Assembly: GCA_947177215.1 (NCBI GenBank)
Contig: CAMWTV010000004.1
Span: forward strand, 1 to 32,533
Direction of reading: 5' to 3'
Origin: an uncultured Muribaculaceae bacterium
GTDB taxonomy: Bacteria; Bacteroidota; Bacteroidia; Bacteroidales; Muribaculaceae
DNA: 32,533 nucleotides
Below, in pieces: positions 17,401-26,400 of the stretch. Positions within the stretch are counted from its first letter, which is position 1. Each line of letters begins with the position of its first letter. The position numbers were made by a program, and so were the translations under genes. The notes under the pieces were generated by a model that was not told where the DNA came from, did no database searches, and saw only the letters and a list, made by a program, of their open reading frames with translations.

Positions 17401-19058
17401 ACGCACGTGTGTCGCTGCCTAAGTTCTCTACAGCCGGATCGGTCAACGTCAAAGCCACATTCAGTGTTTACCGCTGGAGCGCCGGGGCCAAGGCCACCGT
17501 TTATGGCAACTGCCACGATGCCAAAGATGTGAAAGTAGGCGAGATAGACTGCACCGGCAACGAGGGGTGGACTGATGTGGAACTCACCCTTCCCGCCGAA
17601 CTGACGGGCAAGGCGTGGGTAAACTTCTATGTGGAAGTTGACTTCACCGCCACACCTCAGGCTTTCATAATGCGCGGTTACGGCATCAGAGAGGTGTTCA
17701 CCAACCAGCTCTCCGTGCTGGTGAAAGCTCCGCAGGAGATGACTGTGGGCGAAGAATCCACAATCGAAGGTGTCATCACCAACCATGCCGAGACAGCCTG
17801 CGACATACCCGGTATGCCCGAATTCAGCTTCTCGGGAGTTGACGCCGGAGAGTTCGTGCTGACAACGCCCAATACCACCGAGATTCTGCCGGGTGGAACT
17901 CTGTCGGTGTTCTACACCCTGACCCCGACCGCCGACATGTTGGGAAGCCACAAACTCACGTTCGGCTATCATGACTTCGCCGACGAACGTCCGGAAGACA
18001 ATCTTGTTGAGCTCGACATCGAGATCACCACAGGGGGCAAGCCCGTTGTGACCGACCTTACAGGCGCACCCGCCGCCGAAGGCCCCGGCATAGAACTGAC
18101 CTGGAGCGAGCCGCAGATAAAGCGCCTTGGCCATGACGAGGTTGAGGACTATGACGCGTTTGCCTGCGGAGAGCAGATCGGCCCGTGGCTGAACATCGAC
18201 GGCGACGGCGAGAACCTCTGTGGTCTCGGATTTGAATATCCCGGCGTGTTCGAGCCGAAAGGCTTCCAGGTTGTCAACTTCCCGTCGCTGGGCCTCAACA
18301 CCGACCTTACCGCACACAGCGGCGACCAGTTCTTCCTGGCCATCGTGCCCGAAGATGCGACGAAAGCCGCCGACGACTGGCTGATCTCACCCGAAGTGAA
18401 GGGTGGCACAACGGTTTCATTCCGTTTCAATGTGCTTGCCTCGGAATATGGAACGGAAAGCATCGACGTGATGTATTCGACCACAGGCCGAGCCACATCC
18501 GACTTCACTCTGCTGCGCACTTTCTCACAGAACATGCGCGGATGGAACCCGCTTGAGGTGACACTGCCCGACGACGCCCGCTATTTCGCGTTCCACTACC
18601 GGATGAAAGACACTTTCGGAGTGTGCATCGACGACATTTTCTACACCCCGGTGACCGATGCCGTGATAAGCGGATATAACGTTTACCGCAACGGAGAAAA
18701 GATTGCCGACATCCACGCATCGACCTCATTCACCGACCGTGACGCCTCCGAGGGTGACCGCTACCATGTTGCCGCTGTAACGGAACTGGCGGGCGACCAG
18801 ACCGAGCATGCGAAATCCAACACCTTCGTGAACACCCATTCGGGCATCGACGCTACGGCGAAAGCCGCCGGCATAGCCGGAGGTGTCGGCGAGATAATCA
18901 TCATCGGACACGCCGGCGAGGCAGCCGCGATCTATACTCCCGACGGACTGACGGCAGCAACCGCCGAATCGCTCGGCGCGACAGAGCGGATAGCGCTTCC
19001 GGCCGGCATCTATGTTGTTAAAACCGCCGGAGCCACAGTCAAGGTGACTGTGCGCTGA
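14442..19058 (+). CDS. Large secreted multi-domain protein with choice-of-anchor J-like repeats and T9SS-like C-terminus
   Basis: 1538 aa; repeated LPxFxxPxxxEFxxxxxxDxNxDxxxWxY...ADDWLFxPxF units; a fourth related unit VEDYDAFACGEQIGPWLNIDGDGE...KAADDWLISPEVKGG; C-term SLGATERIALPAGIYVVKTAGATVKVTVR. Confidence 0.85.
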   Translation: MTIKKFILPGAALLLSGSLWMANSAPPQTPVKTTQARSLVKEPRKTAARASVVTQPFSLPMFVVPEDDEFARFIPLDANGDGTSWYCSYGYMKYDYNMNNAADDWLFIPFTLTTGESIMTLSLEMRAYMSYDKEDFEVGFGPEATPEAMTIVMDEDGLNHTRWQTFTSEFGINDAGLYYLGIHANSSAYMSGIWMKNISLSAKPATQPSAPEIVQSSTDGMSYTATVHLPQTTILDKPLEGELGLSVAVDGEHKLDLTGSPGSEHSIALELTSGRHTVTYTAFTTVDGVRIDGVPANDTALCLEVYTLPFFMVPTADEFENFCTVADLNNDESTWEYDNGEEAMAYHYNAQNQADDWVFLPPIDFGAKGGAFDIGFDAKVASSYYPESFEICVGRSADAGSMTQMMIFNDIDNHLWDSFAGKITVNEGGKWIVGIHATSPADHHTLYVGNIRITGAADNTPSTPTVKSIDFDGLSGSVTFTLPSTTVENKPLAGEVGLIVTVDGTELSRIDGQTPGNDVTVALDLAIGRHTIAAAAFITDGEEILTGSQAIAEVVVKNPEGFVYPLPFAMQPTASEFETLTIVDANNDGDSWEYNSGAGVARCVTTGEKEADDWLFSPKFAIDDTGRIYTVSVEARAYLERFPESFDICIGREATPEAMTVIASRDDMTVYLYEPVEAQYIAAEAGAYVIGIHRRSNSNAHTLSVRNLKCEDAGMSALAPAACENLSATPDATGALSATVTFNMPAKAINGSALDASDLLTATVTSASATQTVTGAPGSEQTVTLAAPDGTSTITVSMASAANGEGASTQTTVRCGFDIPSDPVVTTAVGADNLSMTVTWTDPATGQNGGPVNRAELSHIIYIPTDETGMFWNEVATIPAGTSTYTYTVEGMPLQNISFVGVQAVGSKGSSQLGLGYEVLGAPYPLPMTDNFSAGRFIYQPVITDVPSEEYSTDWYLDRPGLIVPELSEQTDNALMCMVTAENPALHARVSLPKFSTAGSVNVKATFSVYRWSAGAKATVYGNCHDAKDVKVGEIDCTGNEGWTDVELTLPAELTGKAWVNFYVEVDFTATPQAFIMRGYGIREVFTNQLSVLVKAPQEMTVGEESTIEGVITNHAETACDIPGMPEFSFSGVDAGEFVLTTPNTTEILPGGTLSVFYTLTPTADMLGSHKLTFGYHDFADERPEDNLVELDIEITTGGKPVVTDLTGAPAAEGPGIELTWSEPQIKRLGHDEVEDYDAFACGEQIGPWLNIDGDGENLCGLGFEYPGVFEPKGFQVVNFPSLGLNTDLTAHSGDQFFLAIVPEDATKAADDWLISPEVKGGTTVSFRFNVLASEYGTESIDVMYSTTGRATSDFTLLRTFSQNMRGWNPLEVTLPDDARYFAFHYRMKDTFGVCIDDIFYTPVTDAVISGYNVYRNGEKIADIHASTSFTDRDASEGDRYHVAAVTELAGDQTEHAKSNTFVNTHSGIDATAKAAGIAGGVGEIIIIGHAGEAAAIYTPDGLTAATAESLGATERIALPAGIYVVKTAGATVKVTVR
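14616..16910 (+). repeat. Three tandem ~750-775-nt coding repeats (CA-J-like plus Ig/Fn3-like unit)
   Basis: Units begin at LPMFVVPEDDEF (14616), LPFFMVPTADEF (15363) and LPFAMQPTASEF (16137); each is followed by PSxPxV...LP.TTxxxKPLxGELGLxVxVDG...GRHTxxxAAF-type sequence. End of unit 3 is approximate. Confidence 0.85.
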
Positions 19059-19089
19059 CAGTGAAACCAACCTATATCGGCAACACACA

Positions 19090-19131
19090 AAACTGCCGGA
19101 GTGCCATCTGAGGCGCTCCGGCAGCTTTTTT
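19090..19131 (+). terminator. Intrinsic terminator after the 1538-aa protein gene
   Basis: CTGCCGGAGTGCC (19093-19105) / GGCGCTCCGGCAG (19112-19124), 13 pairs including one G-T wobble, 6-nt loop, followed by CTTTTTT. Confidence 0.92.
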
Positions 19132-19185
19132 GAGCTTTATTTAACCTTTTTGTCCATAAGTGCTTTAGAATTAAACATTTTTCAG

Positions 19186-19193
19186 TATCTTTG
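19186..19193 (+). promoter_or_regulatory. Putative -7 box TATCTTTG for the 1354-aa LRR protein gene
   Basis: TAnnTTTG match; would give a long 5' UTR (~160 nt) to ATG 19361; -33 element weak. Confidence 0.5.
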
Positions 19194-19360
19194 CTCGCGA
19201 AAAGGGCATCTTGACCGGTGCCCCAAGGCTACAAAAACACTCATTCCGCTTTTGTCGATACATCAAAGTATTTGCAAAACACACATTCGTTTATCCTTTA
19301 AACTACCAATAACAACACATTGCCATAAAACACAGAAACACAACATAATCATTTAATGCA

Positions 19361-22300
19361 ATGAAGAAAATGCTATCCGCTTTTTGCGCTCTCACAGCTA
19401 TTGTGGGGGGCGCGGTGGCTTATTCATCGGGCAATCTCAGCCCGGTGGGGATGCCAAGTGCCAACCAACCAGTCCAGATGTCGGAACAGAGCAGTCGGGC
19501 AACGGAAACCGCCACAGGTGTCCGCAAACTCGACCGCAACGCCAACACGGTAAACAGCAAATCGCTGGCAGAAGCGAAACTGCTGCCAAAAGCCATAAGG
19601 CAGGCGGCAGCCGACACAACAGCCGCCGACAACAGCGGTCAGTTTATGAGAGAAGATCTGTGGAACTCCGTAGAAAATATCTACTGCTTCAACAAAGGAA
19701 ATTTCGACCGTGAAGCAAACATTCTGACATTCACCACAGAGGACGGACAGACCCAACAGCTGATAACCGGAACCGATGCAGACATCCAGTATTACAGATG
19801 GTACAGCACCCACAACGCGCCCTACACCTTTTCAGGCGAGATCACAAGCTCGGGCGAGGCTCAGGTTTATCCCTGCATCATATACTATAGCGAGGGATGG
19901 GGCATCTGGTCGGGCACATCACTTCTCTTAAACGAGGATTACGGCCTGACACGCCGTTTTGAGATAGAATCGAACGCGCCCGAAGGGTATCCGCTCGGAC
20001 TGGCATTTATTGTAGAAGCTGAGGCAGGAATAGAGATAACTGTCAAGGATATTGAATTCTATGCCGAGTCAAGAGCCGCCCAGCCCTGGACAGAAGAGAA
20101 CGATCTGCCCGGACTCGGCATAAAAGACAACATAGACCCTGACAACGCCTATATCTACCAGAGCGAAGACGGCCTGACCACATTCGGTATGGTTTATGAC
20201 GGATCGTTATGGATAACCGGAATCAACACCACAGCCACCACCGTGACACTCCCTGAACAGGTTGCGTTCAACGGCTCATTCCTTGAGATTGCAGGTGTAG
20301 GCTACGGATCGTTTGACTACAGCGGCGCACAGACCATGGAGGTGCTCGACATGAGAATGGTGCCGACCATGAGCGTCAGACTCGACGGTTTCGCCAACCT
20401 CACCGACGTCTATATCTATGCCGTGACCTCTTTCCCGTCGCCGGTAAGCCTCAACGGCAAGACTGTCTATCTGCACATTCCTCTTGGACTTAAACGATCA
20501 GACTACGAGCATTATGGCTTCACCCGGGTGCTTGTAGGAAACGAGGCGCACGACTGCCCTGAGACGAGTGTGTCTGACTATGTTTTCTCAAGCGGCAACG
20601 AGAACGAATATTTCGGAGCGACTCTTGTGAACGGAACATTCCGCATCAGCGAGATTTTCTCACTCAACGACACAATCACTCTGCCCGATGCCGTGCCTTT
20701 CAACAATGGCTCATATGTGGTCAACTCACTGGGCGATGAATCAAGGCTTTCGTCAGGCACCCTGACACAGCATGCCCCCTCGCTGAAATCGATAAGAGTG
20801 CCCGAGTGCTACAACATGGTCTATACCAACTGGTCATACAACGCTACTTTGACAGAGCTTCACATGGAGGGCGACGTTCCGCAGACCAACAACTGGAACC
20901 TCCCTTCGCGCATGACCGTCTATGTGAACAACCAGAGTTATTACAGCAACTATGAGCAGAACTCATCGTGGAACAGCGCCAAACTGCTCCCCGAAGGTTG
21001 GGAATTCGACTGGATGGTGGTTAACGTAACGCGCAAGGGTGAATTAGCCCAGACCTATATCGAGATGACCGATGCCGACTGGGGCGCGGGCCTGTATGTC
21101 AAAGTCACCGGCACACTCAATGAGACTGACCTCAACAACATAAAGAACATGACTTCGCTCCGCAAACTCGACCTGAGCGAAGCTGAATTCACATCGCTCC
21201 CGACAGAGTTCCTTTACAACAGCCAGACAATCGAAGAGGTAATTCTGCCCGAAACACTGACCTCGATTCCGCAATATGCCTTCTACTCTTGCGGGAAACT
21301 CACCAAGGTAATCGCCGACGGAATCACCTCTATCGGAGAGCAGGCATTCAACTATTGCCAGAATCTGACAAGCCTTGACACAAGCAATGTGACATATTTC
21401 GGCCGCAATGCACTGTATTACTGCCAGCAGCTGGTTCCGGCAATAAACGAGAATACCCGAACCATCGGCACAGGAGCCTTCGCCTATACTGCGATACAAG
21501 AAGCTATCATTCCTGAAACCATCACCTCGATAGCAAGCGACGCGTTCTATTACTGCACCAAGCTCTCCAAAGTGGTAATACCGGAAACTGTAACGGTAAT
21601 AAACTCCGGAGCTTTCCGCGAATGCCGGAATCTTACAGACCTGACGATTGGCGAAGGTGTGAAAACCATCGGCAACAGTGCTTTCAACAACTGTGACAAC
21701 CTTGCGGAGATAACCTTCCCTTCGACAGTCACTTCTATCGGCAGCGGCGCCATAGCCAACTGTGACAAGCTTATGTCGGTCAAATGCAAGGCGGTTGTTC
21801 CGCCGGTGGCAAACAGCCAGTTCACATCAGGGCTTGATCTCAACCACTGCACGCTCTATGTGGCTCCGTTTGCCATAGACGCCTACCGCGAGGCCAACAA
21901 CTGGAAAGATTTCTATATCATCAAGCCTCTCGACGAGCCGGTCAAAAACATCTACATCGAGAAGCCGATGTCGTTCAACCTCATGTCGGAAGACAATGCA
22001 GTGCTTCAGGATAACCCCAACATGACGCTCGCATACAACACCGGTAACAATACCGTAGGCGAACTCAGCGCCGAGGGAGACGGCACCCTGTCGGCCGGCG
22101 TATTCACGCTCTTCCACAGTTTCTATCGCCGCACCTCGTATTACAACGACTACCGCACCACGCTGGTGAACAACGCAGAGAACATGCGCGCCGACAGTGT
22201 GGCGTGTGTGATCGACTTCGAGAAAAACTACTGGCATTTCATATCGTTCCAGTATGACGTGAACATGGCCGATATCACCGGACTGAACAATACCGACTTC

Positions 22301-23425
22301 GTGATACGCGAGTATAACTCCGAACGCCGTGCGACCGGCGACGGCTCGATAAGCAACTGGGACAATGTGGCCGCCGACGGAGTGCTCAAAGCCGGCAAAG
22401 GCTATATACTTCAGGCTGCCAACAACACAACCAACAGCAACGGCAACACATATGCGGCCCAGATTGTATTCCCGTCGCGCAACACCGTGACCAAAAACAA
22501 TCTGTTCACATCAAACAACATCATAGTGCCGCTTGAGGAGCACGCAGCCGAGTTTGCCCACAACCGCTCGTGGAATCTGGTCGGCAACCCCTATCCCTGC
22601 TACTACTATGTGCCCAGCCTTATGGAGGATTTCTCGACACCGATAGTGATCTGGCGCGGCACAGGCTATCAGGCCTACTCGCCTGTGGACGACGATATAG
22701 TGCTCCGCCCCAACGAGGCGTTCTTTGTGCAGCGTCCGCTTGATGCCGGCGAGATGGTATTCGGCGCGGAAGGCCGCATGCACTACACTGAAGCTGTCGA
22801 CGACAACATGAATCCCGGCGTCAAGGCTCCGGCCCGCACAGCCGCCGGAAGTGAGCGCAGTGTGTTCAACTTCACTGTAAGCGGCTGCGGCAGCGACAAC
22901 CGCACCCGCATTGTGATGAACGAGGAGGCTCTGGCAGAATATGAGATAGCGCGCGACGCCACGAAATTCTTTGCCGAAAAGGCCGAGGGCGTAGAAGTGT
23001 TTGTCGACGCCGAGATCAGATATGACATCTGCGAGCGCCCTCTGGGCGACGGCACCGCCATGCTTGGCGCACGTTTCGCCACTGATGGTGAATATACCCT
23101 TAGCCTTAGCGGACGTGGCATCATAGGCTGGACTGTAGTTCTGACCGACAGACTGACCGGAAAAACCGTAGACCTTACCTGTGAGGATTACAGCTTCACG
23201 GCAGAGGCAGGCAGCTGCGAGGGACGCTTCATGCTGAGTTTCGGTTCGCCCGACCAGTCAAGTGTCGAAGCTGTTGCCGAGGCTGAAGGCGACTCTGTGG
23301 TGAAGGTGGTTACCCTGGCCGGCGTCACCCTGTTTGAAGGGCGCATGGCCGACTTCACGGCTCCCGCACCCGGCGTCTACATCGTTGCCGGCGCAGAAAA
23401 AGCCTATAAAGTAGTGGTTAAGTAA
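19361..23425 (+). CDS. BspA-type LRR_5 surface protein with T9SS-like C-terminus
   Basis: 1354 aa with signal peptide; multiple LRR_5 units (EEVILPETLTSIPQYAFYSCGKLTKVIADGITSIGEQAFNYCQNL, SKVVIPETVTVINSGAFRECRNLTDLTIGEGVKTIGNSAFNNCDNLAEITFPSTVTSIGSGAIANCDKL); cap CTLYVAPFAIDAYREANNWKDFYIIKPL; C-term VVKVVTLAGVTLFEGRMADFTAPAPGVYIVAGAEKAYKVVVK. Confidence 0.9.
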   Translation: MKKMLSAFCALTAIVGGAVAYSSGNLSPVGMPSANQPVQMSEQSSRATETATGVRKLDRNANTVNSKSLAEAKLLPKAIRQAAADTTAADNSGQFMREDLWNSVENIYCFNKGNFDREANILTFTTEDGQTQQLITGTDADIQYYRWYSTHNAPYTFSGEITSSGEAQVYPCIIYYSEGWGIWSGTSLLLNEDYGLTRRFEIESNAPEGYPLGLAFIVEAEAGIEITVKDIEFYAESRAAQPWTEENDLPGLGIKDNIDPDNAYIYQSEDGLTTFGMVYDGSLWITGINTTATTVTLPEQVAFNGSFLEIAGVGYGSFDYSGAQTMEVLDMRMVPTMSVRLDGFANLTDVYIYAVTSFPSPVSLNGKTVYLHIPLGLKRSDYEHYGFTRVLVGNEAHDCPETSVSDYVFSSGNENEYFGATLVNGTFRISEIFSLNDTITLPDAVPFNNGSYVVNSLGDESRLSSGTLTQHAPSLKSIRVPECYNMVYTNWSYNATLTELHMEGDVPQTNNWNLPSRMTVYVNNQSYYSNYEQNSSWNSAKLLPEGWEFDWMVVNVTRKGELAQTYIEMTDADWGAGLYVKVTGTLNETDLNNIKNMTSLRKLDLSEAEFTSLPTEFLYNSQTIEEVILPETLTSIPQYAFYSCGKLTKVIADGITSIGEQAFNYCQNLTSLDTSNVTYFGRNALYYCQQLVPAINENTRTIGTGAFAYTAIQEAIIPETITSIASDAFYYCTKLSKVVIPETVTVINSGAFRECRNLTDLTIGEGVKTIGNSAFNNCDNLAEITFPSTVTSIGSGAIANCDKLMSVKCKAVVPPVANSQFTSGLDLNHCTLYVAPFAIDAYREANNWKDFYIIKPLDEPVKNIYIEKPMSFNLMSEDNAVLQDNPNMTLAYNTGNNTVGELSAEGDGTLSAGVFTLFHSFYRRTSYYNDYRTTLVNNAENMRADSVACVIDFEKNYWHFISFQYDVNMADITGLNNTDFVIREYNSERRATGDGSISNWDNVAADGVLKAGKGYILQAANNTTNSNGNTYAAQIVFPSRNTVTKNNLFTSNNIIVPLEEHAAEFAHNRSWNLVGNPYPCYYYVPSLMEDFSTPIVIWRGTGYQAYSPVDDDIVLRPNEAFFVQRPLDAGEMVFGAEGRMHYTEAVDDNMNPGVKAPARTAAGSERSVFNFTVSGCGSDNRTRIVMNEEALAEYEIARDATKFFAEKAEGVEVFVDAEIRYDICERPLGDGTAMLGARFATDGEYTLSLSGRGIIGWTVVLTDRLTGKTVDLTCEDYSFTAEAGSCEGRFMLSFGSPDQSSVEAVAEAEGDSVVKVVTLAGVTLFEGRMADFTAPAPGVYIVAGAEKAYKVVVK

Positions 23426-23443
23426 ACTAAACGACCGATCATC

Positions 23444-26400
23444 ATGACAATAGATAAAGTTAAATACCTGCGGCGTCATGCCATGCTGCTCATCCTGTTG
23501 CTGACAGGATGGGCGGCAGGCGTCACCGCCTCGGCAAGCACCCAGGTCACGCTGGTTCCGGATATCGGCAGCAACCTGACGGGCACCGAGACAAACACGG
23601 GCATGCAGCCTCTTGAAAGCATGACCTCCCCGGCGCAGCTCGCAATGGTCGAGTTCCAGCAGTATAACGGCAACACCGCTCCGGCATATTACTCGAACGG
23701 AAACACCATACGCCTTTATAGCGGCAACCTGTTTACCGTGCTCAGCCCGATAAGCTATATCGAGCGGATCGAATTCCACTCGGTGGCTTACAAGAGCTCG
23801 GAGAGCACCCTCCTAACCGTTGATGGGGAGATGCTGATGTATGACCCCGAGACTCTGATCTATACGTGGGAAGGAGTCTATTCAGAGTGGGGCGGCGGAC
23901 TGACGGATGTTTCATTCCTGATAAACGACACGCAGTTGCGCCTGTCGAAGATTGTGGTGACCCTGGCCGGTGACATCGAGGTCGAGGGACTCCCCAAGTC
24001 GCCCGTTCTGTCAAAAAGCACGGGGAGCTTCAGCGAGGATTTCACGCTCACCATCACCGACCCGAACAGCCCCAAGGCAACGGTGCGCTACACCCTTGAC
24101 GGCACCGAGCCGACCGCCTCGACAGGCACTGTCTATACCGGGCCGATAACAATCAAGGCCGGAGCCGACGTTACGGTTAAGGCCGTGGCTGTGAACGCCG
24201 ATAATGCTGTCAGCCCGACAGTTTCGGCCACATACCGGTTCGAGCAGAAATATCGTTTCAGCGTGAGGCTGTTAAACCCGGGAGGCGTGCAGAGATATTA
24301 TCTCTCGTCGAACTCGTATTACGGCTACTGGAACACCGACAATTCGATCCTCGCCTCTGAGGGGGAATCGATATGGGTAGACATTTCCTACAACACCGGC
24401 TACCGGGCCAAAAGCATCAAACTCGACGGCAACGCTCTTGAGCAGAGCCAGAACTATTATTTCACGATGCCTGCCAATGACACGGAGCTGACGATAGAAA
24501 CGGTGTTCGACCCCAACTCGCCGTCGGATCCGCAGCCGGCCGACACAACCCGCTATTACACACTGTCGGTTGTGGCCAATCCCCTGGGAGCGGCGTCGAC
24601 ATCAGGTTCGGGCAAATATAAGGAAGGGAGAAACGTCAATGTGAATGCTTCAGCCCGGTCGGGCTATCAGTTTACCGGATGGACATACAACGGAGTTCAA
24701 TGGGGCGACAACGAGCCCTGGCAGTCGCTCACGATGCCAGCCGGCGATGTTGTTCTTACAGCCAACTATGTCTACAATCCGTCAAGCCCGTCAGAGCCAC
24801 AGCAGCCTGCGCTCAAACATCCGCTCACAGCTGTGGCATCGCCAGCCGGCGCGGCAACATTCAGGCTGTCGGCCTCATCGGTGACTTACGGACAGCAGTA
24901 CACCGTAACGGCAACACCGCGTCAGGGCTATGTGCTTAAGAACTGGATAGTCAATGGCGAGCCGGTTAATGAAACCTCAAAAACCCTTAGCGGCATCATG
25001 ACCGAAAAGGGCGCTCAGGTGGTAGGTCTGTTTGTGTTTGACCCGTCGTCGCCCGACGACCCGGGGGCCAACCATTACAACCCCTCGACAGGCCAGATGA
25101 TTCTTGACAATTTCAAGCCTGGAAGTCTCTATCAGGCAGCCCGCCGTCTGACCGACGGAAACCTTGACCAGGTTAGCCATCTGATAGTGAAAGGTGTGAT
25201 GAATTCGACCGATATGGAATATCTGCGTTATTTCAACAACGCAGGAATCATCGATTTCTCGCGCACGTCGGGAGTCAGCTCGGTTTCGTCGTATATCTTC
25301 GAGGGTGTGGGCGCCAACACGCTTATACTCCCGTCGACCGTAACCGAGATGAAGAGCTATGTTTTCAATGGATGCGACAATCTGACTTCGATAGTATGCT
25401 ATGCTCAGGAGCCTCCGGTTTGTCAGAACGGCACTTTCTCCGGATTAGGCAACGCCGGGGGATGCACCGTCTATGTGCCGGCATCGGCTATCGAACTTTA
25501 TTCGAATGCCGATTACTGGAAAGATTTCACTATTCTTCCGATAACCAACGATGCCCATGTGCTTCAGGTAAACCTTCCGGAAGAAGCCGCCGACGGGCGC
25601 TATAAGCACAACTCGCTTGAGATAGTAAACATCAACACAGGAGTGCGCCAGAAGTATGTTGTGTCAGACAGGCTGATCTACACCTTCAACGGCCTGCAGA
25701 AAGACGAGCAGTATAACGTGTATCTTTATTCCCAGGCAGGCCTCGAGATAGGGCGCATTGAGGATGTGCTGATTCCCGACAGCGACACCGCGGTTTCATT
25801 CATGAACCTGCGCGAGCTTTTCACTGTGTCAGCGCTTGTGACCGACAAAGATGGCGCCGATGTGACCGGCGACGTGGCCGTGGAGTGGCTGAAACCGCTC
25901 GCCGACGGCACGACGGTCTATCTCCGCAAGAGCACCTCTCTGGGTGAGATTCCCGACGGGCAGGCTCTGGTGTGTCGTGTCACGCTTCCCGAGACACTCG
26001 CCACTGCCTACGAGCAGCCCGGCGATGTGGAATTCACTGTTGACAGTGACAACAATTCATGCCGGATAGCGCTCGCTCCGCTGCGTCAGTTTGCGGTCAA
26101 AGGGCGTGTTACCGACATTGACGGCGCTTTCATCCAGGGGGCCTCGGTGTCGGCGGTGCAGACCCTCAACGGCAAATATCAGAAAACATTCACTACAAAA
26201 ACCGACCGCAAGGGAGAGTGGACGCTCTCGTTGCTCGACGCGCCCGAGACACGCATAACCTATGCGGCCTCAGAGTGTGTGAACCGTTGCGACACAGTGG
26301 GTGCTTTCGACCCTGCCGCCGAGGTGACCGATCTCGGCGTAGCGGCTCTGCGCTCGATTGTGGGAGCACGCATAACCTGCGGCTTCTCATATCTCGAAGC

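Noticed and set aside
17178-18317. Long antisense ORFs (e.g. 379 aa minus; also 14613..15482, 12661..13401, 10355..11071, 24645..24939)
   Set aside because: They overlap well-supported CDSs, show no recognisable domain or signal, and are expected shadows of GC-biased codon use on the opposite strand.
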